Positions 1 to 7,486 of a stretch of 14,498 nt of DNA are shown in pieces (the first letter of the stretch is position 1; the number at the start of each line of letters is the position of its first letter). Source of the DNA: CAKSQF01 sp964569225 (lineage in GTDB: Bacteria > Bacillota > Clostridia > Oscillospirales > CAG-272); the NCBI GenBank assembly GCA_964569225.1, contig CAZMTU010000058.1:1-14498 (forward strand), in the 5' to 3' direction. The position numbers and the translations under genes are program-made. The notes under the pieces are model-generated. The model saw nothing but the letters and a program-made list of their open reading frames with translations. It was not told the DNA's origin and did not search any database.

Positions 1-1045
1 TAGAATCGGGCAGCTTGCCCCATTGAATGCCGGTGAGGGTATCGTACAGCAGCTGAGAGATGGGACCGATCTTTCCGCCGTTCAGCGTCATATGAGTAGC
101 GCCGTCAAACAGTTCGCCGATAGGTGAAATAACAGCGGCGGTGCCGGTTCCAAACGCCTCGTTCAGTTTGCCCGCTTTATAAGCGTCGATCACTTCCTCA
201 ACTGACAGATGACGTTCCACGACCGAGTAGCCCTTCGATTTCAGCAGTTCAATGCAGGAGGCACGGGTCACACCGGGCAGAATGTCGCCGTCCTTAAGCG
301 CGGGTGTGATAACTTCGCCGTCAATAACAAAGAATACGTTCATGGAACCGACTTCGTCGATGTATTTATGTTCAATGCCGTCCAGCCAAAGCACCTGCGC
401 GTAGCCCAGCGCTTCCGCTTTCTCCTGACCGATCAGCGAAGCGGCGTAGTTTCCGCCAACCTTTGCGAAGCCGGTGCCGCCCTTGACCGCGCGTACGTAT
501 TCCCGTTCGATATAAATCTTTACAGGATCAATGCCGCATTCATAATAAGCGGCGACAGGGGAAAGAATAATGGCGAACAGATAAGTTTTGGATGGGTGTA
601 CACCTAAATGAATATCTGTCGCGATTATGAAGGGACGAATGTACAGGGATTTTCCTTCTTCCTTCGGAACCCAATCCGCGTCCATCTCTACAATTGCTTT
701 AATAGCTTGAAGCACGTCCTCGGCAGGGAGCTGAGGAATGCACATCCGCTGATTGGTATTGTTCATCCGCTCAATGTTTTTGTCCGGACGGAAGAGCTGA
801 ATTTTTCCTTCAGGCGTCCAATAAGCCTTCAGCCCTTCAAACATTTCCTGAGCGTAGTGGAAGACCATGGTAGCAGGATCCAACGAAAAATTCTGATAAG
901 GAACGATGCGGGCGTCATGCCATCCCTTGCCGCTGGTATAATTCATCAGGAACATATGATCGGTAAAATAGTTGCCGAATCCGAGTTTTGAATAGTCAGG
1001 TTTGATTTTGGGCGCTGAAGTGCGCTCAACTTTAATGTTCAGCAT
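1..1045 (-). CDS. ilvE: Branched-chain amino acid aminotransferase, 3' end missing
   Basis: This PLP enzyme performs the last step of leucine, isoleucine and valine synthesis, or the first step of their breakdown, swapping an amino group between glutamate and the branched-chain 2-oxo acids in the cytoplasm. The 348 visible codons align by eye with the fold-type IV family. The PLP lysine is K195 in the motif GFAKVGGNY; FEGLKAY (about 69-75) and EVGSMNVFF (231-239) are family motifs; GTGTAAVISP (299-308) forms the phosphate-binding loop. The length and the N-terminal lead fit the larger 340-360 residue subgroup (yeast Bat/B. subtilis YwaA-like) rather than the shorter E. coli form. The C-terminus lies beyond the left edge. 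The ATG at 1045 is preceded by GGGAG at 1051-1055. The gene is transcribed alone from a clear promoter and is divergent from the SLH gene. D-amino acid transaminase and ADC lyase share the fold but not these motifs. Confidence 0.95.
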   Translation of the reverse strand, partial: MLNIKVERTSAPKIKPDYSKLGFGNYFTDHMFLMNYTSGKGWHDARIVPYQNFSLDPATMVFHYAQEMFEGLKAYWTPEGKIQLFRPDKNIERMNNTNQRMCIPQLPAEDVLQAIKAIVEMDADWVPKEEGKSLYIRPFIIATDIHLGVHPSKTYLFAIILSPVAAYYECGIDPVKIYIEREYVRAVKGGTGFAKVGGNYAASLIGQEKAEALGYAQVLWLDGIEHKYIDEVGSMNVFFVIDGEVITPALKDGDILPGVTRASCIELLKSKGYSVVERHLSVEEVIDAYKAGKLNEAFGTGTAAVISPIGELFDGATHMTLNGGKIGPISQLLYDTLTGIQWGKLPDS

Positions 1046-1060
1046 AAAAACTCCCATATA

Positions 1061-1073
1061 TGCCGTCCCGGCA
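1061..1073 (-). repeat. Small hairpin next to the aminotransferase RBS
   Basis: The 5-bp inverted repeat TGCCG/CGGCA with a 3-base loop sits just upstream of the GGGAG ribosome binding site of the aminotransferase, inside its roughly 98-nt leader. A slightly wider alternative pairing (ATGCC with GGCAT, 1060-1080) also exists. It could modulate translation, but no known riboswitch or T-box motif is visible, so this is only a structural note. Confidence 0.35.
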
Positions 1074-1149
1074 CAGGCATTGTGAGGGACGAAATTTCAG
1101 GTATTCGGTAGGCGCACCGTGTCGTGCAATAGAACCGATATCTTTTTTC

Positions 1150-1178
1150 ATTTTAGCACAGACAAATAAAAATTTCAA
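1150..1178 (-). promoter_or_regulatory. Sigma-A promoter of the branched-chain aminotransferase
   Basis: Read on the minus strand, TTGAAA (1178-1173), a 17-base spacer and TAAAAT (1155-1150) form a near-consensus housekeeping promoter. Transcription would start near 1143, giving a leader of about 98 nt before the ATG at 1045. Confidence 0.75.
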
Positions 1179-1184
1179 TATGAT

Positions 1185-1214
1185 TTGAGGATTTTTTCGA
1201 GTTTACCGTATATT
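1185..1214 (+). promoter_or_regulatory. Possible promoter of the SLH protein gene
   Basis: TTGAGG (1185-1190), an 18-base spacer and TATATT (1209-1214) make a moderate sigma-A match, about 140 nt upstream of the start codon. The leader contains a 7-bp inverted repeat, CAGTCTG (1265-1271) with CAGACTG (1286-1292), of unknown role. This promoter is back to back with that of the aminotransferase. The interval 1046-1358 holds no gene that I can support. Confidence 0.45.
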
Positions 1215-1358
1215 TTTTTGAAAAAATGGCAAAATGATGGACACAAGAGATTATTTACAGGGGACAGTCTGGTTTTTTCTGTATTCAGACTGCGGATGTG
1301 TTCAGTGCTGAAAGGCCGTTTCACAGCCGTCTGCCTCTCGAAAGGAATGGTCAATACT

Positions 1359-2657
1359 ATGAAAAAGAGTTTGTTTATTGGGATTCTCGCCGCGCTGCTG
1401 ATTGCCGCCGGAAGCGGTTCATATGCGGCTGAGGCGAAGAACGGCGCTTCAGACGGGGCGTCACGCATATCGCCCGCGTTGGATGTGCTGGCAGGCAATC
1501 TGTCGCTGACTAAAACAGGATTAGTGGCAAAGGATATCACTTTTTCGCCTTCCGATTTTGAAAAAACAATGGGGGTCAGCCGACTGGACAGCATTACCGT
1601 GCTGACGCTGCCTGATGCTTCCTGCGGCACACTTTATCTTGCGACTACGCCGGTGATGGCAGGACAGATTATCACAAGAGAAAGCATTTCTTCATTGCGG
1701 TTTACGCCTGCCGGCAAAGAAGAGGGGGATTGTACCTTTGTATTCGGAACGGTTTCTTCCTCTCAGCCGCTGGCAGTGACCTGTCATCTGTACCTGATCA
1801 GTACGCTGAATTTTGCGCCTGCTTCGCCTGATGTCGAAATGCAGACAGTAGCAACGCTCGAGAATATACCGGTATACGGACAGCTTACCGCGGAGGATCC
1901 TGAAAATGACCTGCTGAATTATCGGATCACCGCCTACACCGTAAATGGAACCCTTCGGATGATAGACCGTAAAACCGGCGAGTTTTGCTATACTCCGCTG
2001 GATGGCTTTACCGGTGAGGACAGCTTCCGTTTTGTAGCGGTGGACTGCTATGGCAATGAATCGGAGGAGATGACCGTTTCTCTTTTGGTGGAAGCTTCCG
2101 GCGCATCGGTCAGTTACTGTGATATGAAAGGGAATAAAGCGCTGCTGCCCGCCATGCGGCTGGCTGAAAAAGGAATCATGATCGGCGAAACAATCGGAAC
2201 TTCCGCGTATTTTCATCCCGAACAGGCGGTAAGCCGGTCAGAATTTCTGGCAATGACGCTTTGTGCCGCCGGAATTGAAGTGCCTGACAGCAGCAGTGCG
2301 ACCGCTTTTGCGGATGACAGCGATATTCCCGAATATCTGCGGAAGTATGTAGCTTATGCGGCTGAGAAAAAGTATATCTCCGGTACCGTTGCCAATGGAA
2401 CCAGCTATTTTTATCCGAACCAAACCGTCACCTATGCTGAAGCCGCCGTTATGCTTCAGAATATACTGGGACTAAAAGCGAGCGGTGCGCAGCTTGTCTT
2501 TTCAGAGGAAGATAATGTACCCGCGTGGGCGGAAAGCGCTGTTTTAGCGGTGGCGGAAGCGGGCCTGTTTCCGGAGGGAGCTTTCGCCGCTGATTCGGCG
2601 GTAAACAGAGCCGATGCGGCCTGTATGCTGTCGGCTGTATTGGCGCTTCAGAAATAA
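1359..2657 (+). CDS. Exported Ig-like/SLH-domain surface protein
   Basis: This 432-residue protein should be secreted and held non-covalently to cell-wall polymer. Residues 1-26 are a Sec signal peptide (Lys-Lys, a hydrophobic core, cleavage near SYAAEA). Residues 155-245 resemble a cadherin-like/bacterial Ig-type repeat, with AEDPENDLLNYRI and FTGEDSFRFVAVD as its typical signature. Residues about 252-305, 315-372 and 378-430 are three SLH modules, recognised by FHPEQAVSRSEF, FYPNQTVTYAEAAVM and VNRADAACML. The N-terminal part (40-150) looks like another beta-rich Ig-type domain. The ATG at 1359 is chosen because it opens the signal peptide and follows AAAGGAA at 1341-1347; the reading frame runs open back to 1185 but that extension is not protein-like. 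Eight cysteines follow the signal peptide, which is unusual for an exported Bacillota protein. No enzymatic domain is seen, so the role is probably structural or adhesive. Confidence 0.85.
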   Translation: MKKSLFIGILAALLIAAGSGSYAAEAKNGASDGASRISPALDVLAGNLSLTKTGLVAKDITFSPSDFEKTMGVSRLDSITVLTLPDASCGTLYLATTPVMAGQIITRESISSLRFTPAGKEEGDCTFVFGTVSSSQPLAVTCHLYLISTLNFAPASPDVEMQTVATLENIPVYGQLTAEDPENDLLNYRITAYTVNGTLRMIDRKTGEFCYTPLDGFTGEDSFRFVAVDCYGNESEEMTVSLLVEASGASVSYCDMKGNKALLPAMRLAEKGIMIGETIGTSAYFHPEQAVSRSEFLAMTLCAAGIEVPDSSSATAFADDSDIPEYLRKYVAYAAEKKYISGTVANGTSYFYPNQTVTYAEAAVMLQNILGLKASGAQLVFSEEDNVPAWAESAVLAVAEAGLFPEGAFAADSAVNRADAACMLSAVLALQK

Positions 2658-2701
2658 CGATTCTGTTTGACTGCGCGGGGGCGTACAGTATTATCCAAGA
2701 T

Positions 2702-2745
2702 AAACAACCATCGGATTAAGCATGCCTGGTCCGATGGTTGTTTTT
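2702..2745 (+). terminator. Rho-independent terminator after the SLH gene
   Basis: A 14-bp perfect stem (2702-2715 with 2730-2743) encloses a 14-base loop and runs into a T tract up to 2745. It lies 45 bases after the SLH stop codon and separates that gene from the deacetylase. Confidence 0.85.
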
Positions 2746-2802
2746 GCCATCATAGTTATTATAATTGTTTACAAATAAGTGTGTATTTGTTGAAATCTAT
2801 CA

Positions 2803-2811
2803 TGATATAAT
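2803..2811 (+). promoter_or_regulatory. Extended -10 promoter of the deacetylase gene
   Basis: TGATATAAT is a perfect extended -10 element (TG at 2803-2804, TATAAT at 2806-2811). The -35 position (GTATTT at 2783-2788) is poor, as is common for extended -10 promoters. The leader would be about 100 nt. Confidence 0.55.
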
Positions 2812-2915
2812 AGTAACACAAATCCAATGCGATAGTAACAGACGTTTTAGTAAAGAAATATGCGGTTAAGTTAAATGGTGATCCGCATAAGACTGTGAGA
2901 GAGGGAATAATCGAT

Positions 2916-3800
2916 ATGAGGCAATTATCTAAAAAATGGATAGCGGGATTTTGCGCGGTTTTCCTCCTGCTGAATGGCATTGGCTGTGCTTCGCAGACTA
3001 TAATGCCGCCGATGACTGAACCGCCGGCGACTGAACCGCTAACGACTGAATTGCCGACAACCGAATTGCCGGTAACTGAAGTGCCTACAACCGAAGTGCC
3101 GGCGACTGAACCGCCGGCAACTGAACCGCCGGCGACTAATCCGCCGATTGAGGACAAGCCTGCCGTTCCGCAAAGCAAACGGATTGCCTTTACCTTTGAT
3201 GACGGACCGTCCTCTCGGCTTACTTATCAATTTGTGGACAAACTGAAGGAATACGGCGCGTCGGCTACCTTTTTTGTAGTGGGGAATCGAGTTGCCGGAA
3301 AAGCAGGGGAAGCGATTCGGTATGCTTCCGAAAACGGCTGTGAAGTAGGGATTCATGGTTACACACATGAATATTACTTTACCACATGCGGAGAAGCTAA
3401 ATATCAGGAAGAGGTCAGCAAAACAGATGCGGCCATCAGAGCATTTGTAGATGCCGAGGTGCGGCTTATGCGTCCGCCCGGCGGAAATATCACAAAGGCG
3501 CAGATTGCCGCCTCTCCTTATTCGATTATTTTATGGAGCGTAGATTCGGAGGATTGGAAATACAAAAAGCACAGCAATGAGCAGGAACAAAATGCCAACA
3601 TACAGACTATTGTAAACAATGTGTTGAACAATGTGCGGGAAGGGGATATTGTTCTTATGCATGAAATTTATGAAAATTCCTATCAGGCATTTTGTATCAT
3701 CATTGACGAGCTGTATAGGCAGGGTTATGAGATCGTCAGTGTGTCCGAATTGCTTGGCGACCGGCTGACGCCGGGAGTCAGCTATCGAAATGGACGTTAA
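2916..3800 (+). CDS. Membrane-anchored polysaccharide deacetylase (NodB domain)
   Basis: This 294-residue protein is predicted to remove acetyl groups from an extracellular N-acetylated glycan, probably peptidoglycan. Residues 1-24 form a lipoprotein-like signal ending in the loose lipobox NGIGC, with the anchoring cysteine at C24. Residues 31-78 are a Pro/Thr/Glu-rich stalk. The NodB (CE4) domain starts near residue 88. TFDDGP (93-98) holds the base and metal aspartates; HGYTH (147-151) gives metal ligands H147 and H151; RPPGG (186-190), LWSVDSEDW (206-214) and LMHE with H249 complete the five motifs, so the site looks intact. It resembles the PdaA/PgdA type of clostridial deacetylases, but the substrate is inferred. 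The ATG at 2916 fits GAGGG at 2901-2905; a GTG at 2895 is in frame but too close to the Shine-Dalgarno sequence. A terminator precedes it and a convergent hairpin follows, so it is monocistronic. Confidence 0.9.
   Translation: MRQLSKKWIAGFCAVFLLLNGIGCASQTIMPPMTEPPATEPLTTELPTTELPVTEVPTTEVPATEPPATEPPATNPPIEDKPAVPQSKRIAFTFDDGPSSRLTYQFVDKLKEYGASATFFVVGNRVAGKAGEAIRYASENGCEVGIHGYTHEYYFTTCGEAKYQEEVSKTDAAIRAFVDAEVRLMRPPGGNITKAQIAASPYSIILWSVDSEDWKYKKHSNEQEQNANIQTIVNNVLNNVREGDIVLMHEIYENSYQAFCIIIDELYRQGYEIVSVSELLGDRLTPGVSYRNGR
3006..3146 (+). repeat. Degenerate 12-bp tandem repeat encoding a Pro/Thr/Glu stalk
   Basis: About eleven to twelve imperfect copies of a 12-base unit (of the type CCGGCGACTGAA) encode four-residue steps such as PATE, PTTE and PVTE in the deacetylase. 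Such a stretch should be an extended linker that lifts the catalytic domain away from the membrane through the wall. Copy-number change would lengthen or shorten it in frame without breaking the gene. Confidence 0.8.
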
Positions 3801-3803
3801 ATG

Positions 3804-3848
3804 AATTACGGGGTATCGCAAATGATTATAGTGCGATACCCCGTAATT
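3804..3848. terminator. Perfect hairpin between convergent genes
   Basis: A 17-bp perfect inverted repeat (3804-3820 with 3832-3848) encloses an 11-base loop, between the stop of the deacetylase and the stop of the minus-strand esterase. Neither side has a long T tract, so it is a weak textbook terminator, but its position suggests that it ends or protects both convergent transcripts. Confidence 0.6.
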
Positions 3849-3904
3849 ATGCTAATGAAATGCGATAAACGGAAACCGATCAAAATGTATAGAGGACGGT
3901 CTGT

Positions 3905-4642
3905 TTAATCAAAGAAAAAACGCAGTGCGTTTTGAATTTCTCTGTCCCAATAAAACCAACTGTGATCCCCTGTAGTCTCACTGTAGGCAAAATCGTAGCC
4001 GTTGGCCTCCAGCAGCGCCTTTGCCTTTCGGGTATCGGGCAGCAGCGCATCCTCTGTGCCGCACCAAAGATAAATTTTAGGCAGCGGCTTGCCGCTTTTG
4101 GCGGCTTGGGGAATTAACGTGTATATATCGTTTTCAGAACCGGGAATTCGGTCCGGACTGCCAAATATATGCGCCCATGCCGACGGATCATCCGCGCAGC
4201 GCCGATGGACGTCAAAAGCGCCTGAAAAAGCGGCGGCGCCGGCAAATGCGTCCGGATCGGTCAGCGCGATTTTCAAAGCGCCGTAGCCGCCCATGGATAA
4301 CCCCGCGATGTAATTGTGCTCTTTTCGGTCGCTCATACAGCGGAAGAAAGACCTGCAGACCGCCGGTACTTCCTTGGCGATAAAGGTTTGAAAACGGTCG
4401 CCGTTCACCATGTCCGTATACCAGCTTTTCTGTGCGTCCGGCATGACCACTGCCAATCCGCGTTCGTCCGCGTAGCGCTCAATGGAGGTGCGGCGCTGCC
4501 ACATGGTTTGATTATCGGATAGCCCGTGAAGCAGATAGAGCGTTTTGCAGACGGTATTTTCAGTGGTCTGGGGCAGAATTACATCCAGCTCTGTGGACAT
4601 ACCCAATACATTGGAACAAAAGTTTACATGAAAAAGTGCCAT
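3905..4642 (-). CDS. Alpha/beta-hydrolase esterase of the EstA/esterase D family
   Basis: This 245-residue cytoplasmic hydrolase belongs to the putative esterase family that includes lactococcal tributyrin esterase EstA and S-formylglutathione hydrolases. LLHGLSDN (37-44) forms the oxyanion-side turn; GLSMGGYG (114-121) is the nucleophile elbow with S116; CGTEDAL (194-200) gives D198 and GDHSWFYWD (225-233) gives H227, completing the triad. There is no signal peptide. The length is typical. AGGAG at 4649-4653 precedes the ATG at 4642. It lies 49 bases after the GNAT gene on the same strand and is probably co-transcribed with it. Likely substrates are short-chain acyl or acetyl esters; carbohydrate esters are possible, and the sequence does not decide between them. 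Confidence 0.88.
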   Translation of the reverse strand: MALFHVNFCSNVLGMSTELDVILPQTTENTVCKTLYLLHGLSDNQTMWQRRTSIERYADERGLAVVMPDAQKSWYTDMVNGDRFQTFIAKEVPAVCRSFFRCMSDRKEHNYIAGLSMGGYGALKIALTDPDAFAGAAAFSGAFDVHRRCADDPSAWAHIFGSPDRIPGSENDIYTLIPQAAKSGKPLPKIYLWCGTEDALLPDTRKAKALLEANGYDFAYSETTGDHSWFYWDREIQNALRFFFD

Positions 4643-4691
4643 AAAAAACTCCTATTGTGTAAAATTAAGCAATAATAAAAAAATATTCGCT

Positions 4692-5462
4692 TTACAGTCG
4701 GTTCATACCTTCTACAAAAGCGCTGCTTTTAGCGGTCAACTCCACCCACGTTGGACGGAAGCCGCTGCGGATGGCATTCCGTACCGATGGAATATTGGAC
4801 CATGCGGCGCAGTAAAAGGGAACCTTTCCCCGTTTCAGAATTTCATTCGCTAACAGGCTTGTCAGCGTGGAAGCAATGCCCTTTTGTCTGTACGCGGGCA
4901 GTACGTCGATGCCGATCTGCCACATCGTATCGCAGTCAGCCGAAGCGCCTGCCAGTCCGATGAGAGCATCACCGTCAAAAGCGCCTGCACAGAGCATATC
5001 CAATTGTCTGCGCTTTCGGCACAGCGCGTTTCGCCATTGGTCGGTGTACAGCTCGGAAAAGTCGGGCGGCTCCAGCAGTTTAATTTCATAGGGGCAGGAA
5101 AGTACCTGAAAATGCCGGAGATCAGGCAGAAAATACTCTGCCATAAAGCAGATTTTCAGATCGTGCGGCGCCAACGCGTCATTTAATACATGAAGATTCG
5201 GCGTTTCAAAGCAATGCGGCGGCGAGCAGCGATCAATATACTGTTTTACCGGATTGACCAGTGCCGGACTGACTGATGCCACGATATTGCTTCCGTAGGA
5301 TACCAGGTTGCAGTCGAAGGGCAGCTCTAAGTATTTTCTGGCGGCTTGATGGCAGGATGAAAGCACAACTTTATTTCGGTCGGTCAAGAAATCGGCAGCG
5401 TCACAGCCGAGATCAATGGCGGATTGGCGCAGGGCAATTTTTTGCAGCTCCTTATTTGTCAT
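4692..5462 (-). CDS. GNAT family N-acetyltransferase
   Basis: This 256-residue protein carries a C-terminal GNAT fold that transfers an acetyl group from acetyl-CoA to an unidentified amine. The acetyl-CoA binding motif A is VLPAYRQKGIAS (187-198), with the Q/RxxGxxA core. The preceding strand is MWQIGIDV, and the following WSNIPSVRNAIRSGF (221-235) is the usual motif B asparagine/helix segment. Residues 1-150 do not match a domain I recognise; they may be a second, degenerate GNAT half or a substrate-binding region, as in two-domain acetyltransferases of Clostridia. GGGAGG stands just before the ATG at 5462, and there is a promoter of its own upstream. The esterase follows in the same direction, so an acetyl-transfer/ester-hydrolysis pair is possible but unproven. 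Confidence 0.85.
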   Translation of the reverse strand: MTNKELQKIALRQSAIDLGCDAADFLTDRNKVVLSSCHQAARKYLELPFDCNLVSYGSNIVASVSPALVNPVKQYIDRCSPPHCFETPNLHVLNDALAPHDLKICFMAEYFLPDLRHFQVLSCPYEIKLLEPPDFSELYTDQWRNALCRKRRQLDMLCAGAFDGDALIGLAGASADCDTMWQIGIDVLPAYRQKGIASTLTSLLANEILKRGKVPFYCAAWSNIPSVRNAIRSGFRPTWVELTAKSSAFVEGMNRL

Positions 5463-5517
5463 CCGTGTACCTCCCTTTTATCATGATTGGCTTATTTGCC
5501 TTTGAATTGTAAATATT

Positions 5518-5546
5518 ATTATAATACAAATAGATAGATTTTTCCA
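5518..5546 (-). promoter_or_regulatory. Promoter of the acetyltransferase-esterase pair
   Basis: On the minus strand TGGAAA (5546-5541), a 17-base spacer and a perfect TATAAT (5523-5518) form a sigma-A promoter about 55 bases upstream of the acetyltransferase start. The stretch between it and the divergent argS promoter (5547-5656) is AT-rich, and I see nothing else in it. Confidence 0.6.
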
Positions 5547-5656
5547 TAGAATTAAGCCGATATTTATAAAAAATTTTAATTTGCGGAAAAATGATATTAG
5601 GAAAGGCTCCGGCAAATACATTTGTGATAATACAGAAGGAAAGTCATAAAAAATAC

Positions 5657-5685
5657 TTGCAACCGGTAGGCAAATGTGCTATAAT
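5657..5685 (+). promoter_or_regulatory. Strong extended -10 promoter of argS
   Basis: TTGCAA (5657-5662), a 17-base spacer and TATAAT (5680-5685) preceded by TGC form a near-ideal sigma-A promoter. The start near 5692 leaves only about 26 nt of leader, too short for a T-box or other riboswitch. Confidence 0.85.
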
Positions 5686-5717
5686 ACCGATATATTTATA
5701 AAAAAGGACTGAAAAAA

Positions 5718-7427
5718 GTGTTGCAACTGAAAAAAAACATTGCCGGGCAGGTAGCGGCGCTGCTTAGTCAAATGACGCCTGAGCCTGTTCCTTCCGCCGA
5801 TCAGCTCGCCGGAATGTTGGAATATCCGCCGGACGCTCAAATGGGCGATCTCGCGCTGCCTTGCTTTCAATTCGCTAAACTGCTCCGCCGTTCTCCTGTG
5901 ATGATCGCCAAGGAATTGGCGGAAAAACTGGCTTGCCCTGAGCTGCAGCAGGTTGTCGCGGTGAACGGTTATCTGAATTTTAAGATCGCTCCTGTCTATT
6001 GGACAGAAAAAGTGCTGCCGCAAATACTCGAGCAGGGAGCGGATTACGGCAAAATGAATATTGGAGAAGGGAAAACCGTAGTGCTGGACTATTCCTCTCC
6101 CAATATTTGCAAGCCTTTCCATATCGGCCATCTCGGCACAACCGTGATTGGTCATTCTATCCGTTTGATCCATGAGTTTATGGGCTATCGCTGTATCGGC
6201 ATTAATTATCTGGGCGACTGGGGAACCCAGTTCGGCAAGCTGATTACCGCCTATCGCAAGTGGGGCAGCAAAGAAGAAGTGGATGCCGGCGGCATCGATT
6301 ATCTGGTGGATCTCTATGTGCGCTTTCACGCCGAAGCGGAGAATGAGCCTGCGCTGAACGATCTTGCCCGTGCCGAATTTCACAGACTGGAAGAAGGCGA
6401 TGAGGAAAATTTGAAGCTGTGGCAGTGGTTCAAGGAAATCTCGCTGGCAGAATACGAAAAAACCTACAAACAGTTGGGGATCACTTTTGATTCCTACAAG
6501 GGTGAATCCTTTTATACCGACAAGATGCCCGCGCAGGTGCAGAAGCTTCGGGATATGAATCTGCTGAAAATGGATGACGGCGCTTCTATTGTAGACTTAT
6601 CTCAATGGAATTTACCGCCTTGTCTGATTCTCAAACGGGACGGCTCTACGTTGTATCCTACCAGAGATATTGCCGCCGCCGTATACCGGCATGATACCTA
6701 CCGTTTTGACAAATGCATCTATGTTACCGCCAATCAGCAATCGCTTCATTTTGCCCAATGGTTCAAGGTAGTGGAGCTGATGGGCTATGACTGGTATGAT
6801 AAGCTGGTACACGTTCCTTACGGTACCATCAGTGTAGACGGCGTGAAGCTCTCTACCCGCCACGGCAATATGCTGCTGCTGCGGGACGTGTTCGCCGCTG
6901 CCATTGAAAAGGTTTCCGAAATTATGGCAGTGAAAAGTCCTGACCTTGCGGATCGGGAAAAGACGGCTGAAGCGGTAGGCGTAGGCGCGGTGATCTTCTA
7001 CTATCTGTTGGGCGGGATTGCCAAGGATTCCAGCTTTGTTATGGATGACGCCCTTTCTTTTGAGGGGAATACCGGTCCCTACGCGCAGTACACCTATGCC
7101 CGTACCTGCTCCATTTTGGCGAAAGCAGGGGAGGTGGGCTGCAATGCCCTTACCTTTACCGCAGAGGAGGAGAGCGAGCTGTGCAAGGTGCTGTCCCGTT
7201 ACAGCGAAGCGGTGCTGCGCGCTATGAAGGAATATGAGCCCTCTTATGTGACCCGGTATATTTTAGAGGTCTGCGCCGCTTTTAATCGGTTCTATCACGA
7301 ATGCCCCATTCTTTCCGCCGAGGACGCATCGGTGAAATATACCCGACTGATGCTGACCAAGGCTGTGAATACTGTTTTAGGCAGTGCCCTGCCGCTGATC
7401 TGCCTGAAAACCCCTGAGAAAATCTGA
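5718..7427 (+). CDS. argS: Arginyl-tRNA synthetase
   Basis: This class I synthetase charges tRNA-Arg with arginine. The 569-residue length is normal. The N-terminal Arg-S domain (about 1-88) includes DLALPCFQFAK and VNGYLNFKI. The catalytic core carries SSPNICKPFHIGHLG (126-140) with the HIGH signature at 135-138, INYLGDWGTQFGK (162-174), RDGSTLYPTRDIA (307-319) and the KMSKS-equivalent KLSTRHGN (377-384). FEGNTGPYAQYTYAR then leads into the C-terminal DALR anticodon-binding helices. The GTG at 5718 is taken as the start because AAGGAC lies about eight bases upstream; the TTG that follows at 5721 is the only close alternative. yebC follows after 59 bases with no terminator or convincing promoter between, so the two may share a transcript. 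Confidence 0.97.
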   Translation: MLQLKKNIAGQVAALLSQMTPEPVPSADQLAGMLEYPPDAQMGDLALPCFQFAKLLRRSPVMIAKELAEKLACPELQQVVAVNGYLNFKIAPVYWTEKVLPQILEQGADYGKMNIGEGKTVVLDYSSPNICKPFHIGHLGTTVIGHSIRLIHEFMGYRCIGINYLGDWGTQFGKLITAYRKWGSKEEVDAGGIDYLVDLYVRFHAEAENEPALNDLARAEFHRLEEGDEENLKLWQWFKEISLAEYEKTYKQLGITFDSYKGESFYTDKMPAQVQKLRDMNLLKMDDGASIVDLSQWNLPPCLILKRDGSTLYPTRDIAAAVYRHDTYRFDKCIYVTANQQSLHFAQWFKVVELMGYDWYDKLVHVPYGTISVDGVKLSTRHGNMLLLRDVFAAAIEKVSEIMAVKSPDLADREKTAEAVGVGAVIFYYLLGGIAKDSSFVMDDALSFEGNTGPYAQYTYARTCSILAKAGEVGCNALTFTAEEESELCKVLSRYSEAVLRAMKEYEPSYVTRYILEVCAAFNRFYHECPILSAEDASVKYTRLMLTKAVNTVLGSALPLICLKTPEKI

Positions 7428-7486
7428 TTAGTTTGCAAGCAGTCGGGTTTATTTAAACTGTTTATATAGTATAAAAGGAGAATTAT

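Noticed and set aside
209..991. Two plus-strand frames at the left end
   Set aside because: They are antisense to the clearly recognisable branched-chain aminotransferase.
1026..1151. Short minus-strand frame (starting at the ATG near 1151) as a leader peptide of the aminotransferase
   Set aside because: Its ATG overlaps the -10 element, so it would not be transcribed; it has no RBS and no run of branched-chain codons.
3006..3146. CRISPR-like array
   Set aside because: The units are 12 bases, contiguous, coding and without spacers.
2759..3178. Minus-strand frame with Ser/Val/Gly pentapeptide-like repeats, and a neighbouring Arg/Phe-rich frame (3039-3368)
   Set aside because: Both are the reverse reading of the 12-bp repeat that encodes the deacetylase stalk; there is no RBS or promoter, and the plus-strand gene is certain.
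5692..5717. T-box regulation of argS
   Set aside because: The transcript leader is only about 26 nt, so there is no room for a T-box.
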